From Morchella semilibera (Eukaryota > Ascomycota > Pezizomycetes > Pezizales > Morchellaceae), in contig CM018607.1 in the NCBI GenBank assembly GCA_009192285.1, positions 248,001 to 312,000 of the forward strand: a DNA stretch of 64,000 nt, given 5' to 3'. Each line of letters opens with the position of its first letter. Position 1 is the stretch's first letter. This document shows positions 11,771 to 23,947 of the stretch, piece by piece. The notes under the pieces were generated by a model that was not told where the DNA came from, made no database searches, and was given only the letters and a program-made list of their open reading frames with translations. Made by a program: the position numbers and the translations under genes.

Positions 11771-13040
11771 CAGTGTAGGAAAGCGAGGAAGTAGCATATT
11801 TGACCACTATATAATAAGAGCCTACTCAAGCAAGCCAATCAAAGTAGCAAAGAAACAAGCCGGACCAGTCCCCGCGCGCCGGCGTGGTAGCTATGGCTGG
11901 GCCCTCCCACAGGCTTCAATGGCTATGCTGCATATGGCTAGCTCGTAAAGGTATGTACTTTAAACCCTGTCAAGTGGATGAAAATAAAGTGCGGAAATGA
12001 GTAAGTGTACGTGTGGTTGACATTTTAACTAAAGAGAAAACTATTAGAGGAACCCCGTCCTAGCCTTAGTAGAATACAAGAGGGCATTTAGGTCGTTTTA
12101 TTGTAGTATTTGCCTTGGCAATGAGGTAGTTATAATGTGATACTGCCTTTGTCTCGTCTTGTCTTACCAAGTCTCAGGTCTAAGTGTAACTTATCTCTTT
12201 CCTCGAAGTTGCTGACTCCTTTGTCATGGACCACCAATAATATAACCCTTTCACCTCTAGCTTGATCAATTCAACGCAGTCTTCCCGCAGAATCAGGGTT
12301 AGGGTTGTTGCTTTGAGTATAGTACTTATAGGATGCTGACGCGCTTTCACTCCTTACTATAAATTTATTCGTTCTACTTTTAGTAATTGAAACTCTACCA
12401 ATTATGCACCTTATAATTCCAGTACCCCTGAAGGAAAAAAAAATAGCAGGAAAATAGCATACCGATTTTGAAACAGGATCCGGAGTCGACCCCCCCTCTC
12501 CTCTAATTAGTCTTGTAATAACCTGCAACCTTCTGACGAACGATTTCCCCTTCCTCAAACCCGAAGACCTAAAGAAAACAAAACCCTGTTGTCACTCGAC
12601 CTAGCATTTCTCGCCGCTCTGACCCTAGGAGAGTTGCACCTGCGCGGGGCACTAGCCCAACGTTTATGTAACAATGGAGACTTGACAATATAAAAAAAAG
12701 GTTTGATATCATTTCAATAGATCAGAGTACTATTTAGCTGCGCGAACAGACAATGCCCCCATACCCGCGCACAAATTGCTACTTTTAGTCAATATATTTT
12801 TTCATCACTGACGCACCTCATATTGAGTTGCTTTCCTCGACAAGCCAGCTATATATAGCCTGTATCTGCCCAGACTATCAACGTTCATTTCTCCCAATCT
12901 GTCATCCACTTCTGAACCATGCGAAAGCTAGCTACAGAATGATTATATATTAGTTTTCTTTCTTTTCTCTTCTCTTCCTTTTAGTTAAATGCTTTTCCTT
13001 TGTTGATGTTGGCAGCGGAGGCGAGGGTAGTTCTGGGGCT
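11771..13040. other. Gene-free stretch with a telomere-like pair
   Basis: Holds an AGGGTTAGGGTT pair at 12295-12307. No gene was recognised. Confidence 0.45.
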
Positions 13041-13075
13041 GTGTGATTGTCATAGCCGAAGGGCTAGATACAATC
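13041..13075 (+). repeat. Dispersed repeat R1, short remnant
   Basis: Contains TTGTCATAGCCGAAGGGCT, the core of repeat R1, without the ATGTATGAAGTATAAAT tail. Confidence 0.4.
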
Positions 13076-13940
13076 AATTCGAAATGTTCGTGTTCACGGT
13101 TGAACATACTGGTGTAGGCTAAATAGAGCACATGTCATCTTTCGACACCTGTAAGATCGGTTAGCCCAGGACATATAGACATCATAGTTAGGCAATATGT
13201 TGAGCCAAGCAGACTTCTATCTAATGAGTACAACAGGCTCAATCGATTCCGCCCTTACTCTAGTACTGAGTAATAGATACTCAGAGAGTGAGATGAAGCA
13301 CCCGTGATGTAGCGCTCGCCCTTCGATGTAGGGTTCGCTCTTTCACTTTCCTTCCCCGCACCTCTGGAGACTCAAGTTAGGTCTCGTCAGCCATCGAGTC
13401 CCTATGCTCTACCAAAGGCCCCAAGGGGGGATCTCCCCTACTAGCCACTTTGCGGGGAAATATTTCAGATAGTTGCGGGGCCGGGTGGGGGGGAGGGTAC
13501 GGGAGTCGTGAATTGCTTAGTGGTTGTATCGATGACCGTCCCAAAGAGCCCTACTGTTACCACCTTTCTACTCTATACAACTGGCCACAGCTCCGTTACT
13601 ATTCGTACACAACTCGAGAGCAATCATCTCCCAAACACCCTTTGGTAACCTTTTTTTATTTAACATACCCAGTGCACCCGAAACCACTAATATAATACGG
13701 AGCTTTCAATGAACCCCTCTCTCTCGCATGTATGGAGTATAAGTAGGTAACTAACCCTTCCCCCTCAGTATCGTGATCCCTTTTCCCTTTTTGTGAACCA
13801 TAGACCTATAAGCCAACGGAGAACGAGGGTAGGCCAAGGTCCACAAAGGAATACAGGAAAGGAATTGTACAACTGAAAGCCATAGCCAGAGCAACCCCTG
13901 ATGCATGCCGGGGGACTGCTTAGTTCCTGGCCAGCTGGAC

Positions 13941-14045
13941 AACCCTAACCCTGGGCAACAATCGATTGATTGATTGATACTTCATACATGTATGCAGCCC
14001 GAAGGCTATGACAAAACCTTACCTCTCGCTACCGGAGGCGGGGTA
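13941..14045 (-). repeat. Dispersed repeat R1 copy with telomere-like pair and GATT array
   Basis: Order: AACCCTAACCC (13941), four GATT units (13962-13978), ACTTCATACATGTATGCAGCC, CGAAGGCTATGACAAAACC, then a purine-rich GGAGGCGGGG. Same content as the 50.57 kb copy. Confidence 0.6.
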
Positions 14046-14098
14046 GATATGCAATAAATTCTTAGGCCATTGGAATCTAACTACCGTATTAACTCGAA

Positions 14099-14208
14099 TA
14101 GAAGGCCTGTCACACAAGACGTTTGAATTTCCACATTTGGCTAAGTAAGTCCCCTAATCTCCCCCCACTAGTTTGATAACCCCGACGTCTTGTGTGATGG
14201 GCCTTCTA
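14099..14208. mobile_element. MITE-like hairpin, 110 bp
   Basis: Inverted repeats of about 23 bp (TAGAAGGCCTGTCACACAAG on the left, matched on the right with one mismatch) with ends that would give a TA duplication. It lies 15 bp from the next MITE. Confidence 0.7.
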
Positions 14209-14223
14209 GTACCGTAATAATAG

Positions 14224-14327
14224 TAACAGTGGTGGGTAATAAGTCATCGGATAGCCTAGCCACAATATTGCCTGCAAACGCGCATTCTGGTGGTGTTCCG
14301 TCCGATGACTTATTACCCACCGCTGTA
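14224..14327. mobile_element. MITE family M1, copy b
   Basis: Terminal inverted repeats with the GTGGGTAATAAGTCATCGGA core. The centre (GCAAACGCGCATTC) is shared with copies c and d. Confidence 0.75.
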
Positions 14328-14820
14328 CCGTATCCTACCTTCTGTCAGTAAAATGCTGACCCCCCCCCGGGCCCCCCCAAGGAAAAGTAAACCCCGTTAC
14401 GTATGGCTTTACTAACAGGTTTTGTTACCTCTCTTTTTGGGTGATAGACCTCTCATACAAACCTAATCCCCCTACTACAGAGGCGCTAGCATCGAGGGAC
14501 TATGGGATAGCACATGAGGATGAATTATCCCATAAACCGTCGAGACAATTTCATTTCCCTGCAAACGGGATCTAGGGAATCAAGAGATTCATTCCCACAG
14601 GACTCCTCTTAGAAATGAGACTGTGGATTCGTTTCCAAGTCATTTCTTGTCACATCCTCCAATGCCTTTCTTCAAGAATTAAGTTCTGATGACATGTTTT
14701 CCCTGAATTAGTTGTATAACCTACATATTAATCCTCCGATCCTTTAACTCCTTTACACACTTTACAATACATAAATGTATTTTTATTGTTTGTTGTTTTC
14801 ATAAGCGATAATTAGTGGTT
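14328..14820. other. Gene-free stretch
   Basis: A C-run near 14360; otherwise AT-rich with nothing recognised. Confidence 0.4.
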
Positions 14821-14827
14821 CAATATC

Positions 14828-14905
14828 TCAAGGCGTGGCCTAGCTGGTAGGATCTTTGTAAAAATCTATAATGATACAGGTTTGACTCCAGGTAGTTTTA
14901 CAATT
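14828..14905 (+). repeat. tRNA-like pol III promoter (SINE-like or tRNA relic)
   Basis: Box A-like TGGCCTAGCTGGTAGGATC at 14836 and box B-like GGTTTGACTCC about 42 nt later. The region does not fold into a complete cloverleaf by eye and the acceptor stem is not paired, so it is better read as a SINE head or tRNA pseudogene than a working tRNA. Confidence 0.4.
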
Positions 14906-15867
14906 CTATTTATACAATTCTTGAACACATTTTCTTATTCATTAACTGACCAATAGGTAACCATACCTCTGGAATTTATGCTCCATAAATGTGTCCATTT
15001 GCACTTAGGATTCGTTTCTCGCTGCCTTTCTACATAGCAATTTGATTCATTTCGACAGGACCTATCCAAACTACACGTATATACTACATAATACTGGTTA
15101 CTTTCCATACACACATTATCACCGTATAGGTTGGATGGGAAATGGTTCATCTCCTGACTCGCGATCGTTTCCTTGCGCTATTAGAGTCTATTTTGAACAA
15201 CGGGTGGGTAGTGGGTCCAAAGCGGTGTGCATGACCTACTAATTATTAGAATCTGCTTAGTTAGTTTCCTTGGGCCGAGTGACCGGGTCTTGTCGCGCAT
15301 GGATATGCGGGGGTGTTTGTAGTTCTCTCAATTTTGGCCAGCCTATTGGAGGCCAAAGAACGCACCGCCCATTGGCATTAGATTGAAATACCCAGGACTC
15401 CGGTACATACAGGATGCATATCACATATCGTTCTTTGAATTCCGTGCTTAAGGAGATATACGTCATTTGTTACTTCGGGTACTAATCCTTAGAACTATCC
15501 CCCGCGAGTATTCCTCATACCATGCGTGCCAAGGCTCCCTTCAAGTCAATGCATGCATTAAAGTCTTGGGAATTCCAACTAGTGTTAACGACTAGGTATT
15601 GTGGGGTATGTCTATGCTCCTAGCGCGCCTATTAACGTGCAAAATACATAAAAGTGGAGCTAGCCCATTACCCGAGGCTGGAATTCAATATCCAAATTGG
15701 GTATTTAGTCCGATTCGTTGTCCGGCTCGCTTTGCTGGTACCCCGTACTGGCCTGCTTCAGATCTCGCCTTGCATATGTATCTGATTGGGGCAACCTGAT
15801 ATTCAAATGTGGGCTGCAGGGTGTGCGCAGCTCAGCTCAGAGCTGAGGGGTTATTAGCGCTAAAGAA

Positions 15868-15877
15868 CATATATACC
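15868..15877 (+). promoter_or_regulatory. TATA box of the NLR gene
   Basis: ACATATATAC about 110 bp before the ATG at 15982, followed by a pyrimidine-rich stretch and a T-run. Confidence 0.4.
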
Positions 15878-15981
15878 TCTCCTCTGTCCCACTGAATTTT
15901 TTTTCGACCAGCCCCTGATATACAATCAGCGCATGATTTAAGAATTGTTCATCCTTTCATACATACTTTGCTTATTTCAGA

Positions 15982-18900
15982 ATGCTTTCTCTATTCATAA
16001 CGTACCTCGCACCCGCTTTTACGCAAAATCAAAAAGCCGAACCTCTACCAAAAAGACCAACTTGCTGGAGAATCGGAGGTATCCCGCTCGAATGGTCAAG
16101 GGATGATCTGGTTAGGCATCTTCAGGCACTGGATGAATCATTACAGAATCTTGACGAGCACTGGCTATCACTTTTTCCCGCGTATTCAGGAAACACTCAA
16201 ACGGCGTTGTTAAATCTAGAGCTACCCTTACACTACTTTCAAAATCTGAACTCAGATGAAACAACAGCGGTTACTATTAGGCACCTTTCAAAAGAAGGAG
16301 AGAGAATCGAAGTGGATTTGAGTATTGATTGTCATTTTCACGGGTTAACGCCTGTGAATATACCTACGGGAGATAATATAATTGAGTAAGTATAACGTTC
16401 CGGAGAGTGATCACAAGATGCAAGGTTTTCCTCTGACTCAAGGTCTTGTTTGGTGTTTAGTGTTGTCGCAGTGACAGGATTCAGCGGGCATGCGTATGGG
16501 TCTTGGAAGAATCGGCAAAGCCACCGTATGTGGCTTAAGGATTTCCTTCCTCGTGATCTGCCGAAAAATGTTCGCATTTTAACATACGGTTACAACTCCA
16601 GCTTATTACAGGAGGGAAGACGCGGACTATTAGAGTTTAGAAGGACTTTTGTTAAGAATCTCTCAACCGCGAGAAATTCCTTAGAGGTTAGTTTCCAGGG
16701 CGCCAAGAATTGACTTATCAATAACAGTATATATTGCAGGAGAGAACAAGACCTCTTGTTATGTTGGGCCACAGTCTGGGATGTATTCTAATCACGCAGG
16801 TAAAGAAGCGTGGAAAACCTCCATTTCTTATTTCTTTTTTGCACTCACATATATAATTTTTAGGCCTTACTTCAAGCACAGAGTAATCCAGACGATAAAC
16901 ATATTCTTGATGCAACACGCGCCGTATTCTTTTTTGGTGCTCCACATGCTGGGTTTAAGGTCGATGCGCTTGTGGCTATGGTTGAAGATCTCACGTTTTC
17001 AAATAAACAATCAACCAGGCTCCGACTGCTTGAACAACTGCGGGAAGATTCAGAATATCTGGAAGAACAGAGGGAGAGACTCATTCATATCTGGTCGAAG
17101 ATGAGGATATATAGTTTCTATGAGCTGAAAGATACACCAACTGTTCAAAAGGTATGTAACTTACAATTCCTTTGTTTATGGTTGCTAAAATAAGATCCAG
17201 GGAGCTTCTGGGGAGTGGAGAAGGGAGGGCGAGGCAGTTCTTATGATCAGGAATATATCCGCATTATTATTTTTACCACAGGAAAATCGATATGCTATAA
17301 ATGAAGACCACACGAACATGGTCAAATTTAGAACTCGTGATGATGAGAACTATAAGGTTGTGGTCCGTCACATAAAGGAATGTCTTGATCAGTACCTTGC
17401 GTTGTGTTGTAAGTATTGCTACATTATCCCATGGATATTAATTCCATTCGGAATGCTAACTTTATCTCAATTGTTAATAGCACAAAGAAATCAGGAGCAA
17501 AGGCGCCATCGTAAGTGAGGCCACGAGGATGTCAATTATCAGATACCATCTGTGGCTAAAAGAACATGTATATTAGGGAGCGAACAATTGAATGAATTCC
17601 TTCGTACCCTTGAGGCATTCTCCTGCCAGCACTTCCGTGATGATCTATTTGATAAACGCCACGTGAAGACATGCCGCTGGTTTTTCGACTGTGAAGAGTA
17701 TAAGGACTGGGTTGGATTAGCAGCATCCCCTGACCTACTTTGGATATCCGGTGATCCTGGTACCGGAAAGAGTGTCCTTCTATCCTACGTGACCAAGCAG
17801 TTGGCAAATCACCGCAGGCGGGATCATACAGAAAATACTACCCTAGTAGCCTATTTCTTCTGCGACGATAAGCGGGAGGAGCAGAATACAGCCATCTCTA
17901 TTCTCCGAAGTCTAATTTCTCAGATCCTATCTCAAGCGCCGTCTCTCTACCAGTACATCCCGCGCGAATATCTCCCTGACTCCGAGACAAAGTTTACATG
18001 GGGATTTGGGAGCTTATGGCAGGTATTCGAAAGCCTGGTTAAAAACAAAGACGGATTTGAAGTATTTTGTGTGGTGGACGCGCTTGATGAATGCGAAGAG
18101 GCGACTCGGGATAAATTTTTAGACAATTTGAGGAGGCTGTTTGAAGCCCCTACTGTTGACACCGCGAAGCCTTCGGCGACTCAAAACTTCAAAGTGATTA
18201 TTACTAGCCGGCCGGAACTGATATCAACAAGGGACCTGCCAATCCTTACAACCATCTTACTCGAGGATAGAAACAAAAACGACATTCTACAATATATTAA
18301 CGACCATGTTGGGCGACTTGCCAAACGAAAGAAGCTTCCAAGTAATTTGGAGAATGATATACAGCGGACCCTTCTGGACGGTGCGGGCGGAATGTTTCTT
18401 TGGGTTTCCCTCACTTTGTATCGTTTGGAGAAATCACCAGGCACCAGCGCAAGCGGCATCAGAGCTCAGTTAAAGGAACTACCGAAGGATATCCCTGCCA
18501 TCTACGCGAGCATTTTGGAGGAAATTGATTTCGCGCTAAGAGAGCAAGCCAAACGCATCCTAGAATGGGTCAATTCATCGAAACGGCCATTGAGCGTTGA
18601 AGAGCTGAAAGTTGTAATCGCTCTAAAGGTCCAGCGGGAGCATACATCAATAGCAATAATGCAGGAACACGTTGAAAACAATCTGGATCATTTCTTTGGC
18701 TCTCTCTTCGGCCCTCTTCTCAAGATCGAACGCGATACCGTCCGTTTTGTTCATCAGTCGGTGAAAGACTTTCTCGGTAACCTTGAATTGATGAGGAAGT
18801 ATGATTCTCGTGAAGGGGCTGTTAGCCCCCTTACCGGTGTTATAGCATTCGAACAATATCCCGTTTCTGCGTTCCACAGCACATACAGGGAGGCCAATCT

Positions 18901-21900
18901 TCATCTTGCAATCGATTGCCTCACTTTTCTTTCGTCTGAAGAATTTGAGATGAGAGAGTCACAAGATGCCCTAGAATACCACTCCCGACTGAGCAAATAC
19001 CCGTTTCTTGAATATGCTGCAACACGATGGCCGGAGCATGTCAAGGAGACTGATAGGAGGGATGACCAGGAGTTAGTAGAAGCATTCCTTAAGCTTGCTC
19101 ATTCAGATGTTAAAATGAACTCGGCGTATCAGATCTACCATGAGCATGAGGAACATGGCAAGTCGGCCTTGGGTCGGGCGTTGCAATTCCGGCAGACACC
19201 GCCGCTACAGATCTGTGCCTCTCTTGGATTCACCGACTTTGTTAAAGCCCTGGTCGAGGATGGTGCCAGCATCAATGATAAAGGTGGAGTTCATGGTAGC
19301 GCCTTAATGGCTGCAATCTGGAGTCGTAGTGAACCAGTAATTAAGCTGTTGCTCACCGGAGAAAATAATAACATCAGCACATCCGAGGCAATGTTAGCGG
19401 AGGTGTCCGCCTGGTGCAAAACTACGGAACCTATGGAGTTACTTCTAAGTAGAGGAGTGGAGGTGACAGAAGCAGCAATGATCGCGGCAGCTAAGAACTG
19501 GCACGGACCAGAGGCTCTCAGATGTTTATTAGCAGCAGGTGGTCAGCCCACAGAGCCAGTCTTATCCACCGCGGTAACATTTTACCAGCGCAAGGAGCCT
19601 CTGGACTTACTCTTGGACAAAGGCGGAAAGATCACCCAGGCAGTTCTTCTCGCAGCGATTGAGGGTTGGAAACCTGATGAAACAATCAAGACCCTGCTGT
19701 CTCGAGGTGATGTCCAAATCACGGAGGCGATGATAGTGGCCATTGTGGGGAAAGGTACAGTCAATACGGAGCTGCTAGAGCTCATGCTGAGCAGAAACAG
19801 CACGATTCAAATCACAGATGAGATCATGGCAACCTCTGCACGAACCTCAAGCGACAGAGATGTTTTAAAGCTTCTTCTGAGTAAAGGTGGCAAGGTCACA
19901 GAAGAGGTTTTGGTGGCAGCAGCTGACAATCACAATGGTCCACAAACCTTAAAGTTCCTGTTGTCGAAAGATCGAGAGATGCAAATGACGGAGTCGATGC
20001 TTTTGGCTGCTACAAGAAATACCCCTGCCAAGAAGTACATGGATCCACTATTACACCGCGGCGCAAAGGTCACCGAGGCGGTAATGATTGCGGCAGCAGG
20101 AAGCTGGAGTGGAAGCAAGGAACTGGTAGAGATGCTACTGGACAGAGGCGGACAGGTCACTGGTGCAGTCCTATTGGCTGCAGCCCGTAACCGGGACGGC
20201 TTTGAAGCTCTGGAGTTCCTCCTCATAAGCAGAGGAACCAAAGTCATCATGAGCGAAACCATGATGTTGGACGCAGTGGGTGGCCCTAGCGCGCAGCAAA
20301 CGATGGAATTGCTATTGAGCGTAGGTGGTAAAGTAAGCAAGGCGGTGATGGTGACAGCAACAAGGGGTCAATATGCGAGCAAAGAACTCATTCAACTATT
20401 GTTAGACAATGGCGGTGAGATCACTGAGGAAGTGATGATAGAAGCGGCAAGCAATCGATGGGGTAATTTCGACACCGATGTCCTAGACCTACTAATCGGT
20501 CGAGGTGGTCAAGTCACAAAGCGAGTGATCCAGGCCGCGGGATGGAGCTCTTCCAAGAAGTTTGTTGAGCATCTTTTAAGCATTGATGGTTCCATCACGA
20601 TCGCCGAACAGATGTTGGTTGAAGCTGCACGACACACAGAAGGGCTAGAGATTTTCAAATTCCTCTTGACAAAGCCGGATCACAAGATTCCGATCACCGA
20701 AGCTATGCTTGTAGCTGCAGCTAAGAACAAGCATGCTACTAAATACTTGGTACTATTGCTGAAAAAAGGTGGCGAGAGCTTGATCACTGAGGGTGTACTT
20801 GTGGCTGCGGCTGGTAACTGGAGCGGTAAAGAAGCATTGGAATTCTTGCTTAGCGTTGACGATACTGTTCTCATCACTGAACCCGTTTTGGTGGCGGCAG
20901 CGGGTAACTCAAATGGTAGGCAGCTACTAGAGTTTTTATTTTCCATAGAGGAACACAAAGTCACCGAGGCGATGTTACTTGCGGCTGCCGGTAATATGTC
21001 AGATAGTGGAGCACTGGAATATCTTCTAAGCCTTGACAACACCCTCCCGATCACCGAATCAATCATGGTGGCAGCAGTGCGGCATTTTCATGGAAGTGAC
21101 TTTGTACGATCATTACTGAGAAGAGGTGGTCAGGTCACGGAGAAAGTATTGGCGACTGCAGCAGGCAATTGGGATAACGGCAAAGAATATCTAGAAACGC
21201 TTTTGACGAGCATCAATGGTTCCACATCTCATCTTGTGACCGAAGCCGTCCTTTTGGCAGCAGCTGGAGATACCACAGGCAGAGATGCATTGCAATATCT
21301 TTTAGATATCGGTAGTATTACCCCCGCCAACCCCGTCACCGAAGCATTGATGGTTGCTGCAGCAAATAATGGGGATGGCGATGCTTATCTGGAGCTCCTG
21401 ATAAATAAGGGTGGTCAAGTCACCGAGGCCGTTTTGCTGGCCGCAGCAGGAAGTTGGAAGGATGAAAAGGCGCTAGAGTTTCTCCTGAAGCAGAAGCTCG
21501 ATTTTCCAATCACCGAAGAGATGTTACTAGCGGCAGCAAAGAATACTCAAACCGGAATGAGAGGACTGGAACTACTCTGGAGCGCGGATGATACTCTTCC
21601 AGTCACCGAGGAGCTTCTTGAAGTTGCTGCAAAAACATCGCATGAAGTGTTTAAATTGTCTTCAGCAAAGCCCGAGATATCCGGATAACAGAAAAGATGC
21701 TAATGGAGGCGGCGGTAAGCTGGAGAGGCAGAGAGATCTTGGACTTGATGTTCAGTACCGTCGAATCTATCCCTCCTATTACAGAAAATGTGATCGCAGC
21801 AGCGGCAGGGAATTCTGGAATTGGAAATCCTCCCCTCGAATTTCTACTTAATCGGACAGAAGAACCGGTGATCACCGAGAAGATTCTGATAACAGCGGCG

Positions 21901-22855
21901 AACAACATTCATGGAGACCGGTCGTTGAAGCTCCTCTACTCTGGTCATAGCGAGATAATCCACCCTACCGAAGCAATCCTTGTGTCAGCAGCATGGAATC
22001 CAAAAGGCAGCCAGAACCTAGAATTCCTGCTAGAAAAAGGCGGGGAGATTAACGAGACCTTGATGCTGGCGGCCGCATTGAACCCAGGACAGATTACGCC
22101 GACAAACTTAGACTTTCTGTTAGATAGAGGGGGAAGAATCACGGAGAGAGTAATGCTTGCAGCAGCGTGGAACCCGAGCAATAAGAAAAACAGTTATTCT
22201 CAACGCCCTATTAGCTAGGGGTGGCCAGATCACGGAGCAGGTAATGATGGGGGCTGCGATGAATCCTGGCGGGAAACAGAACCTTGAGATCCTCCTGAGC
22301 AGAGGCGGCAGACTTACGGATTCTGTGTTTAAAGCCAGAGAGGAAAACCCAACGAGAGAGGAAGCCATAGCCTTTTTGTTGGGTAGTGTAGGCCAAGCAT
22401 CGAAGGAAGTTCTTTTACGAGCTGCAACTAGTAGGGCGAAGGGGGGGCCGGAATTATTTGAGCTGTATTATGAAGTCGAAGGTGGAGCTATCGCGGCAAA
22501 GATCCTGGAAGCTGCGGTAGAGAATGGGTTAATTGACTCATATGCTCCACCAAGTCGTGCTCATACAGCTTCGGAGTATGTGGATGCAGTCTCGGAGATC
22601 CTCTCACAAGACCAGAGGGAATCCCCCACAAAAGGTAAGCTCCCTTAGAAGTTACCTGATTTCTTTTATTTCCTTGAAATAGGCATGGAATACAATGCTT
22701 ATGAATGTCACATAAAAGACCCCTCAACCGAACTCATCACCGACCGACGGAAGGCGCAATGGTTATACGACATCATCTTTTACCTCATGAAATTTACCGG
22801 TATAGTAATTTTTTGTCTCCTCATTTACGGCCTGTATTCGTCCTTTATCCTGTGA
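15982..22855 (+). CDS. NLR: SesB-like hydrolase, NACHT, ankyrin-like repeats, C-terminal TM (reading frame damaged)
   Basis: Exons read as 15982-16385, 16461-16686, 16740-16799, 16864-17151, 17195-17408, 17481 onward, 17543 to about 22634, and 22683-22855; about 2,160 aa. Domains: alpha/beta hydrolase (residues about 130-400) with nucleophile elbow GHSLG (Ser codon 16773), FFFGAPHAG, and a candidate catalytic His in NEDHTNM (codon 17309); NACHT with Walker A GDPGTGKS (about 17750), Walker B VVDALDEC (about 18070) and ITSRPE; a winged-helix-like part (about 18550-18620); one or two ordinary ankyrin repeats (about 19195-19345); about 36 ITEAVLLAAAGN-type units; a last exon encoding a hydrophobic helix. 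This is the domain order of fungal nonself-recognition/cell-death receptors. Lesions: TGA at 17516-17518, a one-base loss near 21659, a one-base gain in an A5 run near 22186. The last two compensate each other. Either a young pseudogene or sequence errors. Confidence 0.85.
19360..22500 (+). repeat. About 36 degenerate 25-32-residue repeat units in the NLR
   Basis: Units have the form [IV]TEAVLLAAAGNxxxGxEALEFLL, then a short linker RGGQ. By reading, 36 starts can be counted between the ankyrin-like part and the C-terminal helix. Related ITEEVVKAAAGN-type repeats are known to me from Aspergillus/Penicillium NACHT proteins. Units are diverged, not recent tandem copies, at both DNA and protein level. 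They would form the ligand-sensing solenoid. Confidence 0.85.
22683..22855 (+). other. Last NLR exon with transmembrane helix
   Basis: A 48-nt intron (GTAAGC donor at 22635, AAATAG acceptor) joins the repeat domain in phase to an exon of 57 codons. Its end is a hydrophobic stretch FTGIVIFCLLIYGLY flanked by charged residues (DRRK before it), then a short tail and TGA. This predicts a tail-anchor-like membrane segment. Confidence 0.7.
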
Positions 22856-23320
22856 GGGCGGTCATGCCACGATTAAATTTCGTACACCTCCTAGACAGCT
22901 GTTCTAGGAGGACTTGAAAAGTGCATATGACTGATATCCCTCTGAAAGAGAGACATGGGACATTGGCTCATCTTTGTGGCGGAACCTTGCACTTTTGATG
23001 CTGTTGATATCCAGATTTCCTAGTTCTATGATCACTTCTATTCTCAGTGTATTTTTATTTTTATTTTTTTCGTCATTTCTTTTTATAGAGCCAGAGTCAT
23101 CTCCCAAAACGTTATATGAACCTGCAACGAACTTATTGGGACCCCACGATCCGGGCCAATATCAAAGGTAATTAAAATACCCTCACCCTAAGTGGTCTCT
23201 AAGCGAGTTCTCACGGGGGTGTGGGAATATATGGTTTGTTTCCTTCCACAGAACAGCCAAATTTAGAAACAAGGTGATTCGAAATATCGCACGAGATCTC
23301 TATAGTTCATACTTCCGGAC
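22856..23320. other. Intergenic region between the NLR and the convergent gene
   Basis: T-rich; would hold the 3' ends of both genes. The short inverted repeat CTCCTAGACAGCTGTTCTAGGAG (22889-22911) could be a transcript-end hairpin. Confidence 0.35.
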
Positions 23321-23947
23321 TCAGTTAGGCTCCTCGTATAGGCATTCTAAAAGTACATCAACCTCCTCTTCAATCTCGCCCCTAGCTTCCTCTCGCTGCC
23401 TCCATATCTCCTTGGCCGCGTCCAGGGCTTTATCAAACCTCTTTTTGGCAATCCCCATTGATTTCGCTAGGAAAGACGAATGTCTTTGCGTCGCCTGTTG
23501 CCAATACTCAGTGGCTGCCAAGCGTTCGTCGGCGTCGAGGCTCTTGATGTAAAGTATAGCTTGTCGAGACATGCTATCCGTGATCTGGTGGGTCTTGAGC
23601 TTCAATGCATCAACGGCGTTCTGCACCGTAGCATCTCGTTCCTGGATACTCTTGAGCGAGCCAATCACCTCCCATACTGGGTCCAAGTACTCCTGTACGG
23701 CGGATTGTTGTTGATAAACCGCTTTAGTGATGACCTGGTTGAGCGCGTCAACACTGTGGGGTTTGAGGTATGTTGGTTCCTTGAAGGCGTCCTCGAGCCC
23801 ACTGAGTATGCGTAGGACAACAACTGGGGTAGCCCAAGGAAAGAAGTTCTGGCATGTGCCTTCGAGTCGAGTTGTGTTTGAGGGTTGCTCGGACTGGGAT
23901 GGACCTAGTTGTCCGGCCGAGGTCGTTTCCTCAAGGGGGTCCGACAT
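23321..23947 (-). CDS. Helical protein of unknown function next to the NLR
   Basis: An uninterrupted 208-codon frame from ATG 23947. I do not recognise a family. The first 30 residues are polar and Ser/Thr/Gln-rich; the rest looks mostly alpha-helical, with heptad-like stretches and a very acidic, charged C-terminus (REEARGEIEEEVDVLLE). One FFPWATPVVV patch is the only hydrophobic stretch, too short for a clear membrane helix. It converges on the NLR gene and diverges from the gene at 24341 across 393 bp, so the pair may share a promoter. A role with the NLR is only a guess from position. Confidence 0.65.
   Translation of the reverse strand: MSDPLEETTSAGQLGPSQSEQPSNTTRLEGTCQNFFPWATPVVVLRILSGLEDAFKEPTYLKPHSVDALNQVITKAVYQQQSAVQEYLDPVWEVIGSLKSIQERDATVQNAVDALKLKTHQITDSMSRQAILYIKSLDADERLAATEYWQQATQRHSSFLAKSMGIAKKRFDKALDAAKEIWRQREEARGEIEEEVDVLLECLYEEPN

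Noticed and set aside
17511-17542. A 32-nt intron (GTAAGT ... TATCAG) that would remove the TGA at 17516
   Set aside because: It is too short and not a multiple of three, so the downstream NACHT frame would be lost. A premature stop or an unrecognised splice choice fits better.
21650-21700. An intron at the first NLR frame change
   Set aside because: No GT-AG pair restores the repeat without deleting conserved residues, while a single missing base restores it exactly.
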